Below are positions 1-5,640 of a stretch of 6,900 nt of DNA, piece by piece. The position numbers and the translations under genes were made by a program. Origin of the DNA: Oscillospiraceae bacterium. GTDB lineage: Bacteria; Bacillota; Clostridia; Oscillospirales; Ruminococcaceae. Location: assembly GCA_016303195.1 (NCBI GenBank), contig JAEDMD010000104.1, forward strand, positions 1-6,900, given 5' to 3'. Within the stretch, counting starts at the first letter, position 1. Every line of letters begins with the position of its first letter. The notes under the pieces were generated by a model that worked only from the letters and a program-made list of their open reading frames with translations, had not been told where the DNA came from and ran no database searches.

Positions 1-50
1 GCAAGCAGATTCAGTGCAAAGCCGTCAGGTGTGCTTTGTGCGGTGTTGCC
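1..50. other. Downstream flank of the membrane-protein gene with a weak hairpin
   Basis: This is the 50 bp after the stop codon of the O-antigen-ligase-like gene. It contains a perfect 6-bp inverted repeat (CAAAGC at 17-22, GCTTTG at 33-38, 10-nt loop). No T-tract follows on the minus strand, so it is not a convincing terminator. No new start codon with a ribosome binding site is visible before the window ends, so whether the operon continues cannot be seen. Confidence 0.3.
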
Positions 51-1481
51 TTAATTATTTCCTGTTACGGTCTTTTTTCTTAGAGCTGCACAGCCAAGTC
101 CTGCGATCGTCCAGTAAACAGGGGAATATGCAATATTTCCACAGCAGACCAGGAACATCAGTGCGCCGCAGACGGTAAGCATGAAAATTGCAGAAGTCTC
201 GGTGTTTTTGCGCTTCTTCATTGCCTTGAAACTGATTATGACAGATGAAAGGATAACTGCAATGAGAGCGATCATTGACGGGATCCCTCTTGAAGCGGCT
301 GTATAGATATATTCATTGTAAACTCTGTCGAATGTGCCTTGATTTACGGCAACGATAGAAGAAATATCCGAAGACGGGTCAAGGAAACCGAAAGTGTAGA
401 GCTGGGGGAATACAAGCTGGTCAGGGCCTGTACCTGTCAGCGGAAATCTTGAAGCGAGATCCATGCCTTTCTGGTTAAGATAAAGATATACATCGGCGGA
501 GTTGTCGATATTGAGAACAGAAGGATTGAAATCGCCCGATGTGCCGACTCTCATATAACTGTCAGCCCACCAGAGTATTCTTCCGTCGTATAATCTGTAT
601 GAGCTGATATTTCCGATACAGCCTGCATTTACGATAACAACTGCCGCCGCAGCCGCCGCCATAGGTGCGATCAGTACAGCGAGTCGGGATTTTGCGGTTT
701 TGGTTATGAATATCGTTGCAGTTGTGAGAATTACAGCCAGAGCAATGCCGACGATAGTGGTAAATGTGTAGGTGAACATCATTACAAAGCCGAAAACAGC
801 GGATATCACAGTGTAAATGATGCGTTCCTTTGATTTCTCCGCTCTTACAGCAGATATCAGAGCCGCAGTCAGTGAAAGTGTAAGAAGTTCAGCCAGAAAC
901 AGCGGAGAATGTGCAAGTCCCGAAGCGGCATTTGCTTCTATGTCAAGAGAGAGCATTCTGTAATGACTGAGGTTTCCTGTGAATATTTGTATCAGCGCCC
1001 ATACTGAATTGAGCAGACCTGTTGCTGTCAGGCATTTCAGTATTGTATCGACTGCGTTTTCCACCTTTATGGCGGCGGCAGAAACGAATACAGCGCAGTA
1101 GAACATTATCGCCATGACACCCTCGCCACGCTGTGAGAAACCGTACATACCGACTGATATTTCGTATGAATCGAGCATTGATACGACGCTCCATGCCAGC
1201 ATGAAAGCGAAAGCACATACAGGAAAGACAGTTCCGCCACGGATGTATTTTTTTATCAGGGCGATCAATGCCATTATCAATGCATAAACACCTGCAATTA
1301 CAAGACCTGCCGAAGCGATGGTATATGTTGAGGTGGACATACATTCTGCGAATATAGTGAACAGCGGAACAAGCAGACAAGCGCCGATAAGACTGTATGA
1401 AGCGAGCTTTGAATACTGTTCTTCTGTCATGTTAAGGATGAAATTGGATTTTTCGGATGAGTTAAAAATAGTTCTTGCCAT
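51..1481 (-). CDS. O-antigen ligase family (Wzy_C-like) polytopic membrane protein
   Basis: A 476-residue integral membrane protein. The first ~28 residues are hydrophilic. About nine hydrophobic segments lie roughly at residues 29-46, 54-76, 85-103, 121-138, 146-168, 193-213, 221-240, 241-260 and 267-287. A large hydrophilic loop follows (~290-400), then three more segments (~401-419, 431-449, 453-467) and a basic tail. This layout, with one long loop near the C-terminus, is typical of WaaL/Wzy/PglL-type enzymes, which transfer or polymerise lipid-linked glycans outside the membrane. Family-like motifs are QRGEG (118-122), RILWWADSY (301-309) before the loop, PLTGTGPDQL (347-356) and VYNEYIYTAASRGIP (387-401). 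The last aligns with the family's HNxYL motif but has Tyr388 where His is usual. The start is set by AAGGAAGG 7 nt upstream, inside the preceding protease gene, so the two are co-transcribed and probably translationally coupled. Substrate is unknown; the family call is fairly sure, the reaction is not. Confidence 0.8.
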   Translation of the reverse strand: MARTIFNSSEKSNFILNMTEEQYSKLASYSLIGACLLVPLFTIFAECMSTSTYTIASAGLVIAGVYALIMALIALIKKYIRGGTVFPVCAFAFMLAWSVVSMLDSYEISVGMYGFSQRGEGVMAIMFYCAVFVSAAAIKVENAVDTILKCLTATGLLNSVWALIQIFTGNLSHYRMLSLDIEANAASGLAHSPLFLAELLTLSLTAALISAVRAEKSKERIIYTVISAVFGFVMMFTYTFTTIVGIALAVILTTATIFITKTAKSRLAVLIAPMAAAAAAVVIVNAGCIGNISSYRLYDGRILWWADSYMRVGTSGDFNPSVLNIDNSADVYLYLNQKGMDLASRFPLTGTGPDQLVFPQLYTFGFLDPSSDISSIVAVNQGTFDRVYNEYIYTAASRGIPSMIALIAVILSSVIISFKAMKKRKNTETSAIFMLTVCGALMFLVCCGNIAYSPVYWTIAGLGCAALRKKTVTGNN

Positions 1482-1496
1482 TGGTTAGCCTTCCTT
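1482..1496 (-). promoter_or_regulatory. Coupling junction: ribosome binding site inside the protease gene
   Basis: On the minus strand AAGGAAGG (1489-1496) encodes the final Lys-Glu-Gly codons of the protease. The protease stop TAA is at 1485-1487 and the next ATG at 1479-1481, with only 3 nt between. The 7-nt gap from the Shine-Dalgarno to the ATG is optimal. A ribosome terminating on the protease would sit on the next start site, so reinitiation and a fixed product ratio are likely. Confidence 0.85.
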
Positions 1497-3134
1497 GCGT
1501 ATGGTAATAATATAGGAATCTCCCACAAGTTCACCGATATGCACTTCAACGTGAGGATCAACTGTTTCAGAGCCGTCACTGTCATAGAATCTGAATCCTG
1601 AAACACTGCTGTTCAGGACGTTTCCGCATCGGTAGAGGTTATCGATATCTGCGTCATTTATGACACGGATGAAGCGTCTGCCACGGTTGTAATCGGTAGC
1701 AGGATTGTTTCCGCTCCTGTAAATGAATTCCTTATAGCCGTTCTGACTTGTAGTCTCAGCGTCAACATGGAAAGCACGAATTCCGTTTCCGAAGCGCAGC
1801 CACCAGTATTTTTCAGGGATACTTTTATTGTTGTTATTGAGCGTGGTGTATTCAAGCACGATAAATTCCGAGCAAAGGTCATTGGCGATGGCATTTCCGC
1901 AGGGGATAATGACACAACTGCCGTTTTCTGACTGAGCATCGGTGAGGATGAAAGTCTGTTCATCGTCGCCGTTGTAGTCATAGACCTGGATCTGATTGCT
2001 TCTGTACCAGCCCAGCATAAGTTTTGAAGCGCATGAGAAATCACAGAAAAGTTCATCCATCGTATCGAATCCTGCTGAGCCGTGAAGCCCTTCGGAACTG
2101 CGCTGATCGTATAGATAGTAGTCAGGCAGACCCATGCAGTGACCAAGCTCATGGATATAGCTTGAAACGAAATTCTGCGAATCATCGGCGCTTTTTATTT
2201 CGGCATTGCCGACGATGATGTGACCGGGAGCGAGACCGTCGATGGTGTTGTTGAAATTGCCTGCATATCTTCCTGCACAGGGCCACCAATGATCTTCGCC
2301 TGCGGTTTCGGGAACTGATATGATTATTGCATCGATAGTCTTGTCGCCGTTTGCATCGAAGCTGTTGAAATCGACATATTCGTCCATATTGGTGAGGACT
2401 TCGTCGATAAATTCCGCTCTTGACGGATTTTCCTCATAGTAGCCCTTATGGTGGAGGGTGGTATATCGGTAAACATCGCCTGAGATATTTACACGGTGCT
2501 TTGAGGCACGTTTATAGAAAGCGTTGATGCTCTCATGGGGAAAACTGCTGAGAGACGGGGATTCATCAGCGAAAGCTGCATTTCTTATCTCGTCGAGGGA
2601 TGGTTCATATTCATATGGACATCCGGGGAAGTCAACGTAGAAAATGCATACTCTGCCCGAACCCTGAGAGGTGAGCGAGCCGTACATGTCGCTGAGGGGA
2701 GCTTTGATGAATTCATTGTCGGTGAAGACATAGGACGAATCAACAAAACGGTTGATCGGAGAGGAAAATGAGTATTTTGTCCGATCAATGGGGGAGCTGA
2801 GAGGGGATTCGATACCGGGTTTTGTTTCGGTATCTGAGGTTTTTGTGTCTTTGGAGATAATGAGTTTCCGCAGTTTTACCAGATCAATGGAATCGACAGA
2901 GCCGTCATTGTCCATATCGGCACTGAGGAAACCTTCTCTGGAGATGCTTGCTCTTCCTGAGAGATACAGGCTCATTACAGACAGATCGACGGAATTAACG
3001 TCGCCGTCGCTGTTTATATCTCCTTTGAGGATAGTAGGGTCTGTGGAGTATCCTTCAGCGGCAGGTGATGCCGAGAACATCAGCAATGATACGGCAGCTG
3101 AGAGGAACTTACGGATGGCTGATCGTGTGAACAT
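1485..3134 (-). CDS. Secreted M6-type zinc metalloprotease with N-terminal type I dockerin
   Basis: A 549-residue secreted protease. The start is ATG at 3134, with AAGGAGG 7 nt upstream and a signal peptide straight after it: basic MFTRSAIRK, hydrophobic LSAAVSLLMF, cleavage probably near SPAAEG (23-28). An in-frame ATG at 3155 lies upstream of the ribosome binding site and is unlikely. Residues 36-95 form a dockerin with two calcium-loop repeats, DINSDGDVNSVD (39-50) and DMDNDGSVDSID (73-84). A Ser/Thr/Pro-rich linker follows (~96-135) with SSPIDR and SSPINR repeated. The catalytic part has HELGHCMGLPD (328-338), an HExxHxxGxxD zinc motif with Glu329 as catalytic base and three zinc ligands. 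M6/immune-inhibitor-A-like landmarks are DFNSFDANGDKTIDAI (255-270), FDTMDELF with SKLMLGW, SEFIVLEY and GIRAFHVD. The dockerin should bind a cohesin on a scaffoldin or cell surface. It is the first gene of a coupled pair with the membrane protein. Native substrates cannot be told from sequence. Confidence 0.9.
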   Translation of the reverse strand: MFTRSAIRKFLSAAVSLLMFSASPAAEGYSTDPTILKGDINSDGDVNSVDLSVMSLYLSGRASISREGFLSADMDNDGSVDSIDLVKLRKLIISKDTKTSDTETKPGIESPLSSPIDRTKYSFSSPINRFVDSSYVFTDNEFIKAPLSDMYGSLTSQGSGRVCIFYVDFPGCPYEYEPSLDEIRNAAFADESPSLSSFPHESINAFYKRASKHRVNISGDVYRYTTLHHKGYYEENPSRAEFIDEVLTNMDEYVDFNSFDANGDKTIDAIIISVPETAGEDHWWPCAGRYAGNFNNTIDGLAPGHIIVGNAEIKSADDSQNFVSSYIHELGHCMGLPDYYLYDQRSSEGLHGSAGFDTMDELFCDFSCASKLMLGWYRSNQIQVYDYNGDDEQTFILTDAQSENGSCVIIPCGNAIANDLCSEFIVLEYTTLNNNNKSIPEKYWWLRFGNGIRAFHVDAETTSQNGYKEFIYRSGNNPATDYNRGRRFIRVINDADIDNLYRCGNVLNSSVSGFRFYDSDGSETVDPHVEVHIGELVGDSYIITIRKEG

Positions 3135-3141
3135 GGAAATG

Positions 3142-3148
3142 CCTCCTT
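3142..3148 (-). promoter_or_regulatory. Ribosome binding site that fixes the protease start
   Basis: AAGGAGG on the minus strand sits 7 nt before the ATG at 3132-3134. It lies inside the longer reading frame that opens at 3155, so it rules in favour of the shorter product, which then begins directly with a canonical signal peptide. Confidence 0.85.
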
Positions 3149-3181
3149 CAGACATCGCCTGTTCATCATCCGCAGAAACGC

Positions 3182-3294
3182 AACGACTGTTGTATATATG
3201 TATCGTCGTTCATATATTTCCGTTTTTATACTTTCACTGCTGAGAGGTATATGTGGATATACAGCAGTTCTGCCGTAACTTAGGCGATACGGCA
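3182..3294 (-). promoter_or_regulatory. Series of three inverted repeats in the protease leader
   Basis: Three stem-capable repeats stand in a row. TGCCGTA (3271-3277) pairs with TACGGCA (3288-3294) across a 10-nt loop. ACTGCT (3236-3241) plus GTATAT (3247-3252) pair with ATATAC (3257-3262) plus AGCAGT (3263-3268), giving a 12-bp stem with a 4-nt loop and a 5-nt bulge. AACGAC (3182-3187) pairs with GTCGTT (3205-3210) across an A/T-rich 17-nt loop. None has a T-tract on the minus strand, so they are not terminators. They probably lie in the 5' untranslated RNA of the protease operon. Function is unknown. Confidence 0.5.
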
Positions 3295-3414
3295 TATAAA
3301 AGTACATGAATCATCCGCTCATACGGAAACTCTGTGACATCGGTCTTCCCTTTAGAGGTTCCCATTCCTCGTGACTGATGGCAATATCTTTGGTTTCCGA
3401 ACAGGCATATAAAA
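3291..3414. repeat. 11-bp direct repeats enclosing a structured segment
   Basis: GGCATATAAAA occurs exactly at 3291-3301 and again at 3404-3414, 113 bp apart. The 102 bp between the copies contains the nested-stem motif at 3324-3399. The arrangement could be a target-site duplication around a small palindromic insertion, or a duplicated regulatory or -10-like box (TTTTATATGCC on the minus strand). Chance is possible in A/T-rich DNA. Confidence 0.45.
3324..3399 (-). promoter_or_regulatory. Candidate structured RNA motif upstream of the protease
   Basis: Three nested complementary pairs form a 76-nt rod. The outer stem is CGGAAAC (3324-3330) with GTTTCCG (3393-3399), perfect over 7 bp. The middle stem is CATCGGTC (3338-3345) with GACTGATG (3373-3380), 7 of 8 paired. 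The inner stem is GAGG (3355-3358) with CCTC (3367-3370). Asymmetric internal loops separate them, 12 and 7 nt on the outer level and 2 and 9 nt on the inner level. I do not recognise a known riboswitch class. No clear sigma-A promoter was found upstream of it, so its transcription is assumed. A 43-codon frame crosses it (3234-3365) but lacks a properly spaced ribosome binding site. Confidence 0.45.
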
Positions 3415-3460
3415 TAAAATAAAATTATGTATGGATCTTCCACGTTATTTAGTGGAAAAT

Positions 3461-3494
3461 AAAAAACTGCGGACAGCATAAACCGTCCGCAGTT
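3461..3494 (-). terminator. Intrinsic terminator of rny
   Basis: A perfect 10-bp stem (3465-3474 with 3485-3494, core CTGCGGAC/GTCCGCAG) has a 10-nt loop. On the minus strand it is followed by a T-run (TTTTTTATTTT). It begins 7 nt after the rny stop codon, so rny ends its transcription unit here and the protease operon probably has its own promoter. Confidence 0.92.
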
Positions 3495-3501
3495 GACCGC
3501 A

Positions 3502-5097
3502 TTATTTAGCGTAGTCAGTAACTCTGCTTTCCCTGATGAGGTTGACCTTGATCTGACCTGGGTAATCCATTTCAGACTCGATCTGCTGAGCGATCTGTCT
3601 TGCGACAAGCACCATTTTCTCATCGTTGATAACTTCGGGAACGACCATGATCCTGACTTCACGTCCTGCCTGTACAGCGAAGCACTTTTCAACGCCTTCG
3701 TAGGAGTTGCAGATCTCCTCCAGCTTCTGTAAGCGCTTGATGTAGCTTTCGTAGTTTTCGCTTCTTGCGGCAGGTCTTGCAGCGGAGATAGCGTCGGCTG
3801 CCTGAACGATGCAGGCGATGACCGTTTTAGGCTCGACATCGTTATGGTGAGCTTCAACAGCGTGGATAACGACATCGCTTTCGTGATACTTCTTACATAC
3901 ATCCACACCTATCTGAACGTGAGAGCCTTCAATCTCGGAGGTAAGAGCCTTACCGATATCGTGGAGCAGACCTGCACGTCTTGCGACGTTGGCATCCACA
4001 CCAAGCTCTGAAGCGAGAACTCCGCAGAGTTTAGCGACTTCGATAGAGTGGTCGAGAACATTCTGTCTGTAACTTGTACGGAACTTGAGACGGCCGATGA
4101 GCTTGATAAGTTCGTGGTTAAGACCGTGAACATTAGTCTCGATAACAGCACGTTCGCCTTCCTGTTTGATACGGTATTCGACCTCACGTTTTGCCTTATC
4201 GACCATTTCTTCTATACGTGTAGGATGGATACGGCCGTCAGCGATGAGTTTTTCCAGAGCGATCCTTGCGACCTCACGTCTGATCTGGTCGAAACATGAG
4301 AGTGTGATAGCTTCCGGGGTGTCGTCGATGATGAGATCGACACCAGTGAGAGTTTCGAGGGTACGGATGTTACGGCCCTCACGGCCGATGATCCTGCCCT
4401 TCATTTCATCGTTAGGCAGCGGAACAACGGAAACAGCGGCTTCCGAGACCTGATCTGCGGCCACCTTAGCGATGGCGAGAGAGATATAGCTTCTTGCCTT
4501 TTCCTGGCATTCGTCCTTTATCATCTGCTCGTAATACTGGACTTTGACAGCCTTTTCGTGAACGAGGTCGTCTTCCAGCTTTGAGATTATGTATTCTTTT
4601 GCCTGATCTTTAGTGAATTCAGAAATTCTTTCGAGAATATCCATCTGGCTTTTCTTGATGGATTCGGCTTCCTTGAGTTTTTCGTCAGCGGATTTGATCT
4701 TCTGGTTGAGGGTCTCCTCTTTTTTCTCAAGGTTATCAGTCTTCTTATCGAGATTTTCTTCCTTCTGCTGCATACGTCTTTCCTGACGTGACAGTTCTGC
4801 TCTGCGATCCTTGATTTCCTTGTCGGCCTCACTTCTCAGCTTATGGATCTCATCCTTAGCTTCGACGAGGGCACTTTTCTTCTTATTATCGGCATCTTTT
4901 TCGGCATCTGAAAGGATACGCTTAGCCTGCTGTTCAGCAGAACCGGTGATAGATTCAGCTTCACGCTTACGCTGTTCGATACCTTCGGATATACCCTGCT
5001 GGTAGCGTTCCTCGGATTTCTTATTGAGCATGATATATACAATAAGAGCGCCGATGGCGAGACCTGCGATGATACCGATAATCAATCCAAGAGTCAT
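3502..5097 (-). CDS. rny: Ribonuclease Y
   Basis: A 531-residue membrane-anchored endoribonuclease that starts decay of many mRNAs in Firmicutes and processes some leader RNAs. The N-terminus has one membrane segment (~3-23). A long charged coiled coil rich in Lys, Glu and Gln follows (~27-200). The KH RNA-binding domain has [11 protein letters not shown] (234-244). The HD metal-dependent nuclease domain has His350 (LDHS), the LLHDIGKA signature (His379, Asp380) and AADAIS (Asp435). The C-terminal region ends in [14 protein letters not shown]. Length matches the ~520-residue family. AGGAGG at 5109-5114 lies 11 nt before the ATG at 5097 and only 2 nt before another ATG at 5106, so 5097 is preferred, though a three-residue longer product cannot be excluded. 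The frame continues open to 5175 but lacks signals there. The gene forms its own unit, with a perfect promoter far upstream and a terminator directly downstream. Confidence 0.97.
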   Translation of the reverse strand: MTLGLIIGIIAGLAIGALIVYIMLNKKSEERYQQGISEGIEQRKREAESITGSAEQQAKRILSDAEKDADNKKKSALVEAKDEIHKLRSEADKEIKDRRAELSRQERRMQQKEENLDKKTDNLEKKEETLNQKIKSADEKLKEAESIKKSQMDILERISEFTKDQAKEYIISKLEDDLVHEKAVKVQYYEQMIKDECQEKARSYISLAIAKVAADQVSEAAVSVVPLPNDEMKGRIIGREGRNIRTLETLTGVDLIIDDTPEAITLSCFDQIRREVARIALEKLIADGRIHPTRIEEMVDKAKREVEYRIKQEGERAVIETNVHGLNHELIKLIGRLKFRTSYRQNVLDHSIEVAKLCGVLASELGVDANVARRAGLLHDIGKALTSEIEGSHVQIGVDVCKKYHESDVVIHAVEAHHNDVEPKTVIACIVQAADAISAARPAARSENYESYIKRLQKLEEICNSYEGVEKCFAVQAGREVRIMVVPEVINDEKMVLVARQIAQQIESEMDYPGQIKVNLIRESRVTDYAK

Positions 5098-5107
5098 ACA
5101 GTGCATT

Positions 5108-5116
5108 ACCTCCTTT
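5108..5116 (-). promoter_or_regulatory. rny ribosome binding site
   Basis: AAAGGAGGT on the minus strand matches the anti-Shine-Dalgarno of 16S rRNA almost fully. Two ATGs follow, 2 nt and 11 nt after AGGAGG. The first is too close for normal initiation. The second is slightly long-spaced but starts the protein directly with the membrane anchor. Confidence 0.85.
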
Positions 5117-5296
5117 TCGTAAAATTGATAAATAGCTTGTACTATAAACCTATTACTGGCGGGACGGGGGCACAAATCTGCCGACAGTCCGCAAAGGCGG
5201 TAAATGCCGCATTATTTTATTCATTTAAATATATTTTAAGGAACAATGCCTAAGCAGAGCCCGCAAAACATTGAAGGGCGATAAAGCCCGACAGTT

Positions 5297-5357
5297 CAGC
5301 ATATCGGAGACCGTCGCTATTGACGGCAGCAGTATACCCCTATACTGTCCGATACTG
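5297..5357 (-). promoter_or_regulatory. Three-way-junction RNA fold in the rny leader
   Basis: The outer stem TATCGGA (5302-5308) pairs with TCCGATA (5348-5354). It extends past a 2-nt bulge by CAG (5297-5299) with CTG (5355-5357). Inside are two perfect hairpins: CCGTC (5311-5315) with GACGG (5322-5326), 6-nt loop, and CAGTATA (5330-5336) with TATACTG (5341-5347), 4-nt loop that reads GGGG in the RNA. Only 2, 3 and 0 nt link the stems, so nearly every base is used. Such compactness is unlikely by chance. Confidence 0.6.
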
Positions 5358-5483
5358 ATATTTTGTTTTCATATTTATAAGCGTGAGAGCGGTGATTTAT
5401 ATGTTTAGCTGTCACGATAATGATGTAAAACAAAGCTGCATATACTGCCATAGTAATATTATGCAAATAAATACAACACCTTA

Positions 5484-5512
5484 ATTATACCTTTTTTTCG
5501 CAAAAATGTCAA
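5484..5512 (-). promoter_or_regulatory. Perfect consensus sigma-A promoter for rny
   Basis: On the minus strand TTGACA (5507-5512) and TATAAT (5484-5489) both match the housekeeping consensus exactly, with the optimal 17-bp spacer. It lies between the hslO terminator and the rny leader and points toward rny. A 6-bp inverted repeat, GCAAAA (5500-5505) and TTTTGC (5516-5521), flanks the -35 box. Confidence 0.93.
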
Positions 5513-5598
5513 GCGTTTTGCTGTTGTATATTAAGTACAAATAGAATGCTTTTATTAGTGCATAGTGCTGTATTGACAGTTGGTCACTTTTTGACCGC

Positions 5599-5625
5599 AA
5601 AAAACAGGGCGCTCGGAAAGCGCCC
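5599..5625 (-). terminator. Intrinsic terminator of hslO
   Basis: GGGCGCT (5607-5613) pairs perfectly with AGCGCCC (5619-5625) across a 5-nt loop. On the minus strand the hairpin is followed, after two bases, by six T residues (5599-5604). It lies 15 nt past the hslO stop codon and ahead of the rny promoter, separating the two units. Confidence 0.88.
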
Positions 5626-5640
5626 CTACAAACTGATATA

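Larger units (their letters stand above)
5098..5477 (-). promoter_or_regulatory. Long structured 5' leader of rny
   Basis: About 380 nt separate the predicted transcription start (~5477, 7 nt after the -10 box) from the rny ATG. No gene with a ribosome binding site lies here. The first ~120 nt are A/T-rich. A three-way-junction fold follows at 5297-5357. Next come competing short stems: GGGC (5276-5279) can pair with GCCC at 5286-5289 or at 5259-5262, and GCGG (5197-5200) can pair with CCGC at 5207-5210 or at 5189-5192. The RNA segment ACCGCCUUU (5193-5201) is complementary at 8 of 9 positions to the rny Shine-Dalgarno AAAGGAGGU (5108-5116). This suggests post-transcriptional control, possibly autoregulation, but no known riboswitch class is recognised. 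Confidence 0.65.

Noticed and set aside
3135..3155. Upstream ATG at 3155 giving a seven-residue longer protease.
   Set aside because: The ribosome binding site lies downstream of it, and the extension would put acidic residues ahead of the signal peptide.
3080..3307. A 75-codon minus-strand frame overlapping the protease start.
   Set aside because: It overlaps the signal-peptide coding region in another frame and has no ribosome binding site or recognisable domain.
3234..3365. A 43-codon frame on the minus strand (MGTSKGKTDVTEFPYERM...) across the structured region before the protease.
   Set aside because: GAGGA touches the ATG directly, too close for initiation, and the region is better explained by inverted repeats. 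Could be revisited if homologues exist.
3438..3457. Small hairpin TTCCAC/GTGGAA downstream of the rny terminator.
   Set aside because: 6-bp stem with an 8-nt loop and no T-tract; the terminator directly upstream already explains transcript end.
3415..3460. Promoter for the protease operon in the A/T-rich stretch.
   Set aside because: CATAAT and TATATG boxes occur on the minus strand, but no acceptable -35 stands at 16-18 bp; promoter left unassigned.
5317..5451. A 44-codon frame on the minus strand in the rny leader with a hydrophobic N-terminus (MAVYAALFYIIIV...).
   Set aside because: No ribosome binding site precedes its ATG, and its end overlaps the three-way-junction fold; treated as chance.
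5582..5596. Short palindrome GGTCA/TGACC between the hslO terminator and the rny promoter.
   Set aside because: Only 5 bp with a 5-nt loop, no T-tract and no link to a promoter.
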